NCBI RefSeq assembly: GCF_025755255.1
Contig: NZ_JALIEB010000007.1
Location: 1-64,000 of the forward strand
Length of the DNA: 64,000 nt
DNA from: Roseobacter sinensis
GTDB lineage: Bacteria; Pseudomonadota; Alphaproteobacteria; Rhodobacterales; Rhodobacteraceae
Direction: 5' to 3'
A program made the position numbers and the translations under genes. Below, piece by piece: positions 1 to 7,036 of the stretch; position 1 is the first letter of the stretch, and every line of letters begins with the position of its first letter. The notes beneath the pieces are model-generated. The model searched no databases, was not told the DNA's origin, and saw only the letters and a program-made list of their open reading frames with translations.

Positions 1-232
1 CATCGGCAAACCAGTTGATCGACACGCCGCCCAGGCTGAAATCCACGTCCCGCACCCGGCTGAACGGCTTCATCCACTCCAAACGACAACCATGAACACC
101 CCAAAAACCATCAGGGTCCTCAATCGACTGGGCGTACATTCTTGTGTAATCTTCCGCTGTCACATGGGGCCGGCGAGGGGCCTCCGCAGCGGGTGAAACG
201 TCTACTGCATCTAGCAACTCTTCTGTCGTCAT
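1..232 (-). CDS. acs: Acetyl-CoA synthetase, N-terminal part (cut by window start)
   Basis: Only the first 77 codons are present; the gene runs off the left edge. AMP-forming acetyl-CoA synthetase activates acetate to acetyl-CoA in the cytoplasm through acetyl-AMP. The visible part matches the family's N-terminal ACAS_N segment: a Y-x-x-M-Y-x-x-S-I-E-D-P-D-G-F-W stretch, then LEWMKPFSRVRDVDF and INWFADG. The ATG start is preceded at a normal distance by GAGGAGG on the minus strand. The long AT-rich upstream region carries repeated TTGTAAA/TTGCAAA motifs (see 312-410). The adenylation core is outside the window, so integrity cannot be judged. Confidence 0.88.
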   Translation of the reverse strand, partial: MTTEELLDAVDVSPAAEAPRRPHVTAEDYTRMYAQSIEDPDGFWGVHGCRLEWMKPFSRVRDVDFSLGGVSINWFAD

Positions 233-311
233 GATGTCCTCCTCATGCTGCGCCCAGAGCGATCCCAACCCATGGAGATTTCTAGAGCTTGCAGAAGGAT
301 CATAGCTGAAA

Positions 312-410
312 TTGTAAATAGATGCGCTTTCTAGCTGGTTTGATTGACATTTTTTGTAAACTCATTTTCGATTTTGCGCCGAGCTTGTAAATACATTCTC
401 AAATTGCAAA
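312..410. promoter_or_regulatory. Cluster of TTGTAAA/TTGCAAA heptamers upstream of acs
   Basis: The 647 bp between acs and the phosphoesterase gene hold no convincing gene. Positions 300-460 are clearly AT-rich. TTGTAAA occurs at 312-318, 354-360 and 385-391, and TTGCAAA at 404-410, all in the same orientation and 80-180 bp upstream of the acs start. Short-chain-fatty-acid regulators of the ScfR/RamB type are known to bind TTTGCAAA-like sites before acetate genes in related bacteria. Assigning these copies to such a regulator is inference. Confidence 0.4.
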
Positions 411-773
411 ATTTTCCAATGTTTACCTTTCAGTAACTTTTTCACTTCCTAGCCTGCCAGGCTCTATCGGTATGCAATTGTATACGATCTGGTCCAGGCA
501 TTCGCATGCCACGACCTGCGACAAACTGTCAATCGGAGTTGACGCTTCCCGTTTTTGGCGAATCGATCTTCTTGATCAACCGCCCATCACGCGCGTGCTG
601 CAGGGGTCGGTCTGCGGTCTCCGGCAGGGGCTAGAGCGCACTCGCCCATTGTCCCAAATCTGCCGGCTCAGGGATGCGACCAAGCCGCCGCCGCGGCATT
701 GGGGGTGAGCCACGGGGACGTTGCGCGAGCGGACGATCGGCGCAGAACCGCCGCGCGCAGCTGTTCCAGACCG

Positions 774-791
774 CTGTCATAGGACGGTCAT
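774..791 (+). promoter_or_regulatory. Candidate PHO box upstream of the phosphoesterase
   Basis: CTGTCAT and CGGTCAT are spaced exactly 11 bp apart (7-bp repeats with a 4-bp AGGA spacer), ending 88 bp before the phosphoesterase ATG. The PhoB consensus is two CTGTCAT-like repeats with an 11-bp period. The first repeat is exact and the second differs at one base. The phosphatase role of the downstream gene fits phosphate control. No -10 element was pinned down. Confidence 0.5.
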
Positions 792-879
792 CGAAGCGTC
801 AGCAATACTTCATGCCAGATGCCGACTGGTGTCACAGACCCGTGCGAGGCTCGACGGCAATCAACCGAAGGAGATCTGA

Positions 880-2805
880 ATGCTGCGTTTTCTCATCACA
901 CCGACCGCGATGGCCTTGGCCGGCGCCGCTTTGGCCAAAGACACCAGCTATATCGGTGCCGTCGAAACCATCGCCGGCGAAGCGGATGGGCAGGCGCGCG
1001 GAACGGTGTTTCTCGATACCAATCGCAATTCGGTGCTCGACGCGGATGAGACCGGCATCGCCGGAGTGATCGTCTCGAACGGGCGTGAGGTTGTCGTCAC
1101 CTCGGACGATGGGACCTATGCGCTCCCGGCCTACGGCGACATGAACGTCTTCATCACCAAGCCGGCGGGATATGTCACGCCGGTGAATGCCCAGATGGTG
1201 CCCCAGTTCGCCTATGTCCATAAGGAGACTGGATCCCCTGATCTGCGCTTTGGCGGGCTTGAACCCACCGGTCCGCTGCCTGCGGCGATCAACTTTCCGC
1301 TGATCGAGGATGCCCAGGACGGCGTCTTCGACTGCCTCGTCTTCGGCGATACCCAGCCCTATACCAACCGCGAGGTCGGCTATGTGCGCGACACCCTGGG
1401 CACCATGCTGGCGCAGCGGGATATGAGCGACACCGAGTGCCTCATCTTCGCGGGCGACGTGATGGGCGACGACCTCTCGCTCTATGATCGGTTCAAGCAG
1501 ATCATCGCCGTGGGCCAGACGCCGCAGTACTTCGTGGGTGGCAACCACGACGTCGATTTCGATGCGGCGTCCGATGCGGACAGCTTTGACACCTTCCGCC
1601 GCGAATGGGGGCCGGAGTATTGGGCCGCAGAGATCGGCGAAGTGATGTTCCTCGGTCTCGACAACGTCCGTTACCCCTGCAATGGCGTCGATCCACATCC
1701 CTTCTGCTCGACCGACAAGACCCACACCTACAATGGCGTGATCAGCGAACGACAGCTCGAATGGCTGGCGAACTTCCTACCAAATGTGCCCGAGGACCGT
1801 CTGATCGTGATGACGGCGCATATTCCGTTCCAGACCTTCACGGACAACACTGCCGCCAAACACCAGACGGACAATCTTGACGAGCTCGCCGATCTTCTGG
1901 AGGGTCGGCGCGTCCTGGCCTTGGCGGGACATACGCATACCACCGAAAACATCGAAGAGGGCGAGCATTTCCATGGCTGGGAGGAGAACACCAACGTCGC
2001 GGGCGCGCCCTTCCACCAGATCATAACGGGTGCGGTCTCGGGCTCGTGGTGGGCGGGTGATCTCAACGATCAGGGCGTGCCGCGCAGCACGCAGCGTCTC
2101 GGCAGCCCGCGCGGTTACTATCAGCTGTCCTTCGATGGCAATGAATACGTCGATACCTATCACGTCTTTGGCGAGGCGGGCGCACAGCTGCACGCCAGCT
2201 TCAACTCACCGCGGTTCCGGGAGTGGGCGGCGCGGCTGATTGCCTATCGCGATCTCTACCCGCGCACCTTCGATCAGGAGCCGCCGGTGATCAATCGCGA
2301 TCTTGGCGATCTCTACATGCTGACCAAGGCCGATCTTGCCGAGGGCACCTGGGTTGCGGTCAACGTCTGGAACGGCTCCAAGAGCTCGACAGTCGCTGTC
2401 TCGATCAACGAGGCCACGCCGATTGCCGGCACGCGGACCCAGGCTGGTGAAGGCGAAGAGAAGCTGACAGGTCTGGATTACGCCGACCCGCTCGCGATCT
2501 GGCAGCAGTCGACGATCAGCTCTGTTTCGGCGCGATCCGTCGACGGCGGCTCCGATACGCAGGGCTACACGACATGGCAGGGCACCGAGTGGTACGGCAA
2601 GGCCGGGCCTTATCAGCGCTGGATGCTGACCGACAACAGCCAGCATCTCTGGCGTGCTGACCTGCCTGAGGACCTGCCCGTCGGGGTGCACATGCTGGAG
2701 GTGTCGACGACGGACCGCCACGGACGGACCTTCACCCGGAGCTATGCCTTCGAGGTTGTGGAAGAGCTGCCCAATCCGGATTGGCAGGCGGAATTCTGGG
2801 AGTAG
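880..2805 (+). CDS. Secreted calcineurin-like metallophosphoesterase
   Basis: A 641-residue protein that probably hydrolyses phosphate esters outside the cytoplasm. A signal-peptide-like N-terminus (residues 1-19, ending ALA) is followed by a carboxypeptidase-regulatory/SdrD-B-like domain (GTVFLDTNRNSVLDADETG, about residues 40-95) of the type placed before such phosphoesterases. The catalytic domain shows the dinuclear-metal motifs in order: FGDTQ, FAGDVMGDD, GGNHDVD, MTAHIPF and AGHTHT. A C-terminal beta-rich domain (about 430-640) matches the calcineurin-like C-terminal module. AAGGAGAT lies just upstream of the ATG, and a PHO-box-like repeat lies further up (774-791). It is monocistronic, and its natural substrate is not evident. 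Confidence 0.85.
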   Translation: MLRFLITPTAMALAGAALAKDTSYIGAVETIAGEADGQARGTVFLDTNRNSVLDADETGIAGVIVSNGREVVVTSDDGTYALPAYGDMNVFITKPAGYVTPVNAQMVPQFAYVHKETGSPDLRFGGLEPTGPLPAAINFPLIEDAQDGVFDCLVFGDTQPYTNREVGYVRDTLGTMLAQRDMSDTECLIFAGDVMGDDLSLYDRFKQIIAVGQTPQYFVGGNHDVDFDAASDADSFDTFRREWGPEYWAAEIGEVMFLGLDNVRYPCNGVDPHPFCSTDKTHTYNGVISERQLEWLANFLPNVPEDRLIVMTAHIPFQTFTDNTAAKHQTDNLDELADLLEGRRVLALAGHTHTTENIEEGEHFHGWEENTNVAGAPFHQIITGAVSGSWWAGDLNDQGVPRSTQRLGSPRGYYQLSFDGNEYVDTYHVFGEAGAQLHASFNSPRFREWAARLIAYRDLYPRTFDQEPPVINRDLGDLYMLTKADLAEGTWVAVNVWNGSKSSTVAVSINEATPIAGTRTQAGEGEEKLTGLDYADPLAIWQQSTISSVSARSVDGGSDTQGYTTWQGTEWYGKAGPYQRWMLTDNSQHLWRADLPEDLPVGVHMLEVSTTDRHGRTFTRSYAFEVVEELPNPDWQAEFWE

Positions 2806-2856
2806 AAGCCGCCTGTGGCCGCCGTATCCGGCCGCAAAAACACATCACTGGCGCGC

Positions 2857-3174
2857 TCAGGCGCCGCCGGTGATGTTCACCTTGCCGACGACCTTGGCAC
2901 CGCTTTCGGTCGTCATGGTCTGGGCTGTCACATCCGCCTGCACATGAGACGAGGCCGCGAAGGTGAGGTCCTCGCACTTGAGGCTGCCCTTGTGCTTGCC
3001 TTCGATCGAGATCGTCTTGGCGGATAGCGCACCATCGATTGAACCGCTTTGCTGCACGACAAGCGCCTCGGCGGTGACGTCGCCCACGACGATGCCTTTG
3101 ACCTCGACACTGCCCTTCTTGGACACCACATTGCCCTCGATGGTCATGTCCTCTTCGATGATCGAATCCGCCAC
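2857..3174 (-). CDS. Bactofilin family polymer-forming cytoskeletal protein
   Basis: A short bactofilin of 105 residues. These proteins form nucleotide-independent beta-helical filaments that scaffold envelope or cell-shape processes. The sequence is a run of beta-helix rungs with regularly spaced glycines and valines (IEGNVVSKKGSVEVKG, then VVGDVTAEALVV, then SIDGALSAKTISIEGKHKG). I chose the GTG start because AAAAGGGTTGAG precedes it and the upstream in-frame extension reads as non-coding basic sequence; an ATG 13 codons further in is possible. It is convergent with the phosphoesterase and lies downstream of the cyclase gene on the same strand. No partner peptidase or M23 gene is adjacent. 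Confidence 0.82.
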   Translation of the reverse strand: MADSIIEEDMTIEGNVVSKKGSVEVKGIVVGDVTAEALVVQQSGSIDGALSAKTISIEGKHKGSLKCEDLTFAASSHVQADVTAQTMTTESGAKVVGKVNITGGA

Positions 3175-3310
3175 GCTCTCAACCCTTTTCGTCCGATGTC
3201 GGCTGAACCTAGAGACGCCACGGTGTTTTGAACAGAGGCAGGGGGAAATGAATCGCCGGCTGAGCGATTGGCCGCCACACCGTACCCGACAGGACGCTGG
3301 CGGCGGATGA

Positions 3311-4666
3311 TTATGATACGGGGGCGGCCGGGGGCCTTGCGAGCTTGTAGACCGGTTGCGGCCCCTCGAAGCCGCTGAGCGCATGATCGCCCGCATGCGC
3401 GGTGTGCCAACCCGGCTCCAGCCCATCGGCGGTGGCGCGATCCATCAGGATCGGTTCCTTCAACCTCTTGCTCAGCGCCTCGAGCCGCGCCGCGAGGTTT
3501 ACCGAACTGCCGTATACGGTGAAGGACTGGCGGTCGTCGGAGCCCACCGTGCCGGAGACCAGTTCGCCCGTCGCCAGGCCGATCCTGATCTTGAAGCCAT
3601 GCGCCGCGGCGACCTGGTGCAGCCGTTCGGCTGTCCTCATCGCAGCTGTCGGATGGTCGGGGATCCCGAGCGGCGCATTGAAGGTGACCAGAAAGCCATC
3701 GCCGAGATAGGTGATCACGACGCCGCGTTCTTCGGAGACTGCGCGGGTGGCGTCGGCGAAGAAATGATCGAGGATCTCGATCACGGCCGTCGGGCTGCGT
3801 TGCGAGGAGAAGCTTGTGAAACCGGCGATATCCATCACCAGGGTGGTCCCAACCGTTTGTTGCGGCGCCAAGGGGCTGTCGTCTGCGATGAGCCGCCGGG
3901 CAATTTCGGCCGGGACGTATTTCCCGAAGAGGGTGCTGACCCGGCGGCGCGTTGCGCGCTCTCTGCGCCATTGCACATCGGAGGCCACCTGCGCAAAGAA
4001 GACCGCGCGCGCCCGATAGACGGCCAGGGCAAGGCTGAGGGCGGCGAAGAAGATCATTGCGGTTTCCTCGATCCGATTGCCGCGGCCGATGAAGTCTATC
4101 GACAGGAACACCTCTTCATAGTCGCTTCGGGTCGCGTCGGGCGGGATATCTGACCAGGACAGGATGTTTTCCATGCCGCCGGCGACCCAGAGAAAGGCGC
4201 CCCACCAGCAGATGACGCAGACCGCACCGGTCCAGATCACCAGCCGCCAGGACAGGCTGAGGCAGGCGACCGCGATGATCGGAAAGAGGTAGTAGATCCC
4301 ATAGGCGCGAAACGCGATGATCTGCGGCACGTCGTCGGCCCGACTGATCGGAACAAGCGCGAAGGTTGCGCAGATCGCGGCCGTGTCCAGCGCATAGACC
4401 GCGTATTTCATCCACCAGCGGTCATGCCGAGTGCCGATCAGCGACAGATGTGTGATCCCGATTGCGGTGAAGATGAGAAGCACAACGATAGCAGCGATGC
4501 GCGGCTCGAACCCGGCAAAGAGGATCGGGGTGCCGACGTACCAGATGAAGGCCGCCCCCGTCACGAGCGTGCGGCAGGCGATGGCCAGCCGTAACCCCTG
4601 CTCCTCGGCACGTTTAAGCCGCGCGGCGGACTCTCTGGCGAACTCTTCGGTGTCGGTATCGGTCAT
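3311..4666 (-). CDS. Membrane-bound class III adenylate/guanylate cyclase
   Basis: A 451-residue protein: a short cytoplasmic start, about six hydrophobic helices (roughly residues 25-225), a linker, and a C-terminal class III cyclase domain (about 250-440). The two metal-binding aspartates are present in VMDIAGFT and YLGDGFLVTF, and the transition-state Asn/Arg pair is in SVNLAARLE. The position that usually carries the adenine-selecting Asp or Thr reads Ser (VYGSSVN), so ATP or GTP preference cannot be read directly. GGGAG precedes the chosen ATG. The open frame extends further upstream only by overlapping the neighbouring lysR-like gene. The hydrophobic half may sense a membrane signal. 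Confidence 0.87.
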   Translation of the reverse strand: MTDTDTEEFARESAARLKRAEEQGLRLAIACRTLVTGAAFIWYVGTPILFAGFEPRIAAIVVLLIFTAIGITHLSLIGTRHDRWWMKYAVYALDTAAICATFALVPISRADDVPQIIAFRAYGIYYLFPIIAVACLSLSWRLVIWTGAVCVICWWGAFLWVAGGMENILSWSDIPPDATRSDYEEVFLSIDFIGRGNRIEETAMIFFAALSLALAVYRARAVFFAQVASDVQWRRERATRRRVSTLFGKYVPAEIARRLIADDSPLAPQQTVGTTLVMDIAGFTSFSSQRSPTAVIEILDHFFADATRAVSEERGVVITYLGDGFLVTFNAPLGIPDHPTAAMRTAERLHQVAAAHGFKIRIGLATGELVSGTVGSDDRQSFTVYGSSVNLAARLEALSKRLKEPILMDRATADGLEPGWHTAHAGDHALSGFEGPQPVYKLARPPAAPVS

Positions 4667-4772
4667 CTGTCTACTCCCGCGCGACAGATGTGTGGCAAAA
4701 TGCGGTGCTGGCCAGCCCGCGTGTTGACCCAGGCGTTCAGTCGGGCCTCCAACCAGCCCCGAGAGGCTGATC

Positions 4773-5366
4773 TCAGGCGCGCGCGGCGATGTGCTGTGCC
4801 ATGTCCTGCAAGATCGCTTTGGATTGTCTGCAATCGGACAGCCCCGGCTTGCAGACGAAATGCACCTCCTGAGCGGCTGTGGCACTCTGGATGATCACGA
4901 GCGTCAGCCTGCCGTATGGCCCGCCGCCGGGCCGGATCAGACAGTCGACCTCGTTGGTGCGCACCAGATCGACGTCGTTGGTTTCGACAAGATCGCGAAT
5001 GTGATGCTGCAGCGTGCGGTCGTGATGGGGCCAGTTCGCCGGCAGCAGGGACCGCACCTTGGGAGACAAGCCTACCCTGAACTTCTTGCTGTTGATGTCG
5101 GGTGCAATCGCTTCGGTCGCGCGTGTCAGGTCCTCGAACACCTGGGTGATCTGAGGCAGATAGTCCTCGCCCTCGCGCGTCATCAGAAGCCCCTGCGGCA
5201 AGCGTCTGAAGAGCGCGACACCCAAGGAGCCTTCGAGTTTCTTGACTTGCTGGCTCACGGCACCCGGCGTCAGGCCGAGCTCATCGGCCGCGCCCTTGAA
5301 GCTCAGGTGCCGGCCAGCGGCTTCAAAGGCCCGAAGCGTGTTCAAAGAGGGAAGTCGGTAGGTCAT
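4773..5366 (-). CDS. Short LysR-type regulator with reduced effector domain
   Basis: At 197 residues this is about two thirds of normal LysR length. Residues 1-62 form a good LysR winged helix-turn-helix (LPSLNTLRAFEAAGRHLSF, then GAVSQQVKKLE and LFRR). The effector half is much shortened: it goes from KFRVGLSPKVRSLLP to a VDCLIRPGGGPYG segment and lacks most of the second lobe. GAGGAGATCC precedes the ATG. It is divergent from the ridA gene with 138 bp between them, so that promoter region is its likely target. It may be a real minimal regulator or a decayed gene; the frame is open, with no internal stop. Confidence 0.78.
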   Translation of the reverse strand: MTYRLPSLNTLRAFEAAGRHLSFKGAADELGLTPGAVSQQVKKLEGSLGVALFRRLPQGLLMTREGEDYLPQITQVFEDLTRATEAIAPDINSKKFRVGLSPKVRSLLPANWPHHDRTLQHHIRDLVETNDVDLVRTNEVDCLIRPGGGPYGRLTLVIIQSATAAQEVHFVCKPGLSDCRQSKAILQDMAQHIAARA

Positions 5367-5424
5367 GGCGGATCTCCTCACAGCAGACTGCCACGAAAAG
5401 AGGGCTTTGCAGACTCAGTATTTC

Positions 5425-5490
5425 TAGGCCTGCGCGAGAGGCATTCTGGTTTGAGGCGCGCCGCTTTGACGCCCTAGCTTAGGCCTGTGC
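5425..5490. promoter_or_regulatory. Direct repeat in the lysR/ridA divergent promoter
   Basis: TAGGCCTGCGC at 5425 and TAGGCCTGTGC at 5480 are repeated 55 bp apart, about five helical turns, between the short LysR gene and ridA. The second copy overlaps the small palindrome CCTAGCTTAGG. Spaced operators on one face of the helix suit a LysR tetramer, but LysR boxes are normally T-N11-A palindromes, so this is only a candidate. Confidence 0.3.
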
Positions 5491-5504
5491 TTGCAGAGGA
5501 GATG

Positions 5505-5897
5505 ATGGTGGCGATCACACTTGAACACATATCAGCGCCGGATGCGCATGATCTCAAGACCGGGTATGCGCAATGCGTTGCCGCCTCGGACGTGCGCCGG
5601 ACGGTCTATGTCAGCGGACAGATCCCGGTGCGTCCCGATGGGTCGGTGCCGGACACCTTCACGGGTCAGGCGGAGCAGGCGTGGGCCAATGTCGCGGCAC
5701 AACTCAGGGCTGCCGGGCTTGGGCTCCAAAACATCGTCAGGCATACGACCTATCTCGCGGATCGGGCCCATACCGCCGAAAACAGCGCCGTGCGCCGTCG
5801 GGTTCTGGGTAGCCACGACCCCGCGCTCACCGTGATCATCGCGGGGATATTCGATCCGGCCTGGCTTCTGGAGATCGAAGCGGTGGCGGTGGAATGA
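5505..5897 (+). CDS. RidA/YjgF family enamine/imine deaminase
   Basis: A 130-residue RidA-family protein. Family members hydrolyse reactive 2-aminoacrylate-type enamines and imines, releasing ammonia, usually as cytoplasmic trimers. The conserved parts are visible: RTVYVSGQIPVRPDG, the central QAEQAWANVAAQL helix, and the TVIIAGIFDPAWLLEIEAVAV end. The canonical RidA arginine (in the R-P-C/V context near the C-terminus) is not obvious, so this may be a divergent subgroup. Several starts are possible (GTG 5487, ATG 5502, ATG 5505). I chose 5505 for spacing to GAGGAG. It is translationally coupled to the next gene through a 4-bp ATGA overlap. Confidence 0.8.
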   Translation: MVAITLEHISAPDAHDLKTGYAQCVAASDVRRTVYVSGQIPVRPDGSVPDTFTGQAEQAWANVAAQLRAAGLGLQNIVRHTTYLADRAHTAENSAVRRRVLGSHDPALTVIIAGIFDPAWLLEIEAVAVE

Positions 5898-6376
5898 TGC
5901 CCGAGATCAGCCGGTCGCTTCACTATGGTGCCGTGCGTGACCGGGCGCGTATCTACCTGGCCATCTTTCGCGAAGTGTCTGCCCGCTACGGGCAGCCGGC
6001 CGCGATCAGCGCTCTCAGGGCTGCCAGCCGGGCCCATGGGCTTGAGGTTGGTGCCCGTCTCGCGCATCTGGCGCCGCGGGACTTCAGTGGCATGCTCGAC
6101 AGCTATTTCCTTGGGCCGGGCAGCGAGACCTACTCGCCCGACGTCAGGGAGCTCAGTGCGACATGCCTTGAGGTGCAGTACATGACCTGCCCGCTCAAGG
6201 ATGGCTGGCGCGAAATGGGATGCAGCGACGACGAGGTTTGCACACTTCTCAGCTGCGCAACCGGGTTCGATGACGGCGTCTGGCAGGCCGCCGGCTTCGA
6301 CTACGAACTGGAGACCTGGGCGCCCGGTAAGATCGGATGCTGTCGCACGCGACTGACGGAAAAGCGCGGGACTTGA
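5894..6376 (+). CDS. L-2-amino-thiazoline-4-carboxylate hydrolase-like protein
   Basis: A 160-residue protein resembling the ATC hydrolase family, the ring-opening enzyme in bacterial L-cysteine production from aminothiazoline carboxylate; most members are of unknown function. Recognisable parts are the helical N-terminus, the MTCPLKDGWREMGCSDDEVC segment with its conserved Cys-Pro-Leu and the later CATGFDDGVWQAAGFDYEL, and a Cys-rich end (GCCRTRL). It overlaps ridA by 4 bp, so the two are made together. Hydrolase plus imine deaminase suggests breakdown of a small C-N compound; the substrate is unknown. Confidence 0.65.
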   Translation: MMPEISRSLHYGAVRDRARIYLAIFREVSARYGQPAAISALRAASRAHGLEVGARLAHLAPRDFSGMLDSYFLGPGSETYSPDVRELSATCLEVQYMTCPLKDGWREMGCSDDEVCTLLSCATGFDDGVWQAAGFDYELETWAPGKIGCCRTRLTEKRGT

Positions 6377-6509
6377 ACGGTCCTCTCAGCGGTCCGCGGT
6401 CGAGCGGGCGGCTTGTCGTCCGGCGACTGAGAACGCGTTTGCGGATGCTGCATCCCTGGCCGGCCGAACTTGGGCATTCGTGAGCAACTGTTTGCGGCCG
6501 CAGCCTTGT

Positions 6510-6929
6510 CTACTTCCGGCGGCGCGTCAGCAGGTTGATGGCATCCAGAAGCTCGCCGGTATCGCAGGGTTTCGGCAGTGCCATGTCGGCCCCCAGATCC
6601 TTGGTGATCCGCAGAAGGTCCGACAGCCCCTGGTTGCGGATGGCGCCGGAGATCGCGATGATCGGCATCTCTTTCATCCAGGGCTGAAGGTTCCAGCTCA
6701 GCGCGCCGCGCAGCCGCGAGATCAAGGAGATGCCGCCGTCTGGAATCGTCTGGTCTTCACGGCGGACAATGATATCGGTGATGAGCAGATCGAAGCGGCC
6801 ATTGGTAATCATGTCCATCGCTTGCGATGCCGTCGTCGCGGTGCGAACCGCGTGGCCACTCGAGGCCAGTACCTCGCTCAAAACGGAGGCGAAAAGCTCG
6901 TCGTCGTCCATGAGAAGTATTTTGGCCAA
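6510..6929 (-). CDS. Single-domain response regulator (CheY-like)
   Basis: A stand-alone receiver of 139 residues with no output domain. Visible features are the acidic pocket (LLMDDDE), the phospho-acceptor Asp in DLLITDII near residue 51, the Ser/Thr switch in IAISGA and the conserved Lys in ALPKPCD. I chose a TTG start because CTGGAG lies 8 bp upstream; the open frame continues further up without a good start. It sits 107 bp downstream of the hybrid kinase on the same strand. The natural reading is that it receives phosphate from that kinase or its receiver domain and acts by protein-protein contact. Confidence 0.83.
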   Translation of the reverse strand: MAKILLMDDDELFASVLSEVLASSGHAVRTATTASQAMDMITNGRFDLLITDIIVRREDQTIPDGGISLISRLRGALSWNLQPWMKEMPIIAISGAIRNQGLSDLLRITKDLGADMALPKPCDTGELLDAINLLTRRRK

Positions 6930-7036
6930 GTGTCGCTCCAGCAGGTTGGCCCGGTGCGGGCGGCGGCAACAGGTATCTGCCGAAATCGTTTGGCCTGCCA
7001 CTATAGGAGTGTGGCGCGTGACAGGGAAGGCCCCTT

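Noticed and set aside
472-708. 78-codon open frame in the acs/phosphoesterase spacer
   Set aside because: No ribosome site, composition unlike the genes around it, and no recognisable family feature; it is better explained as part of a long regulatory spacer.
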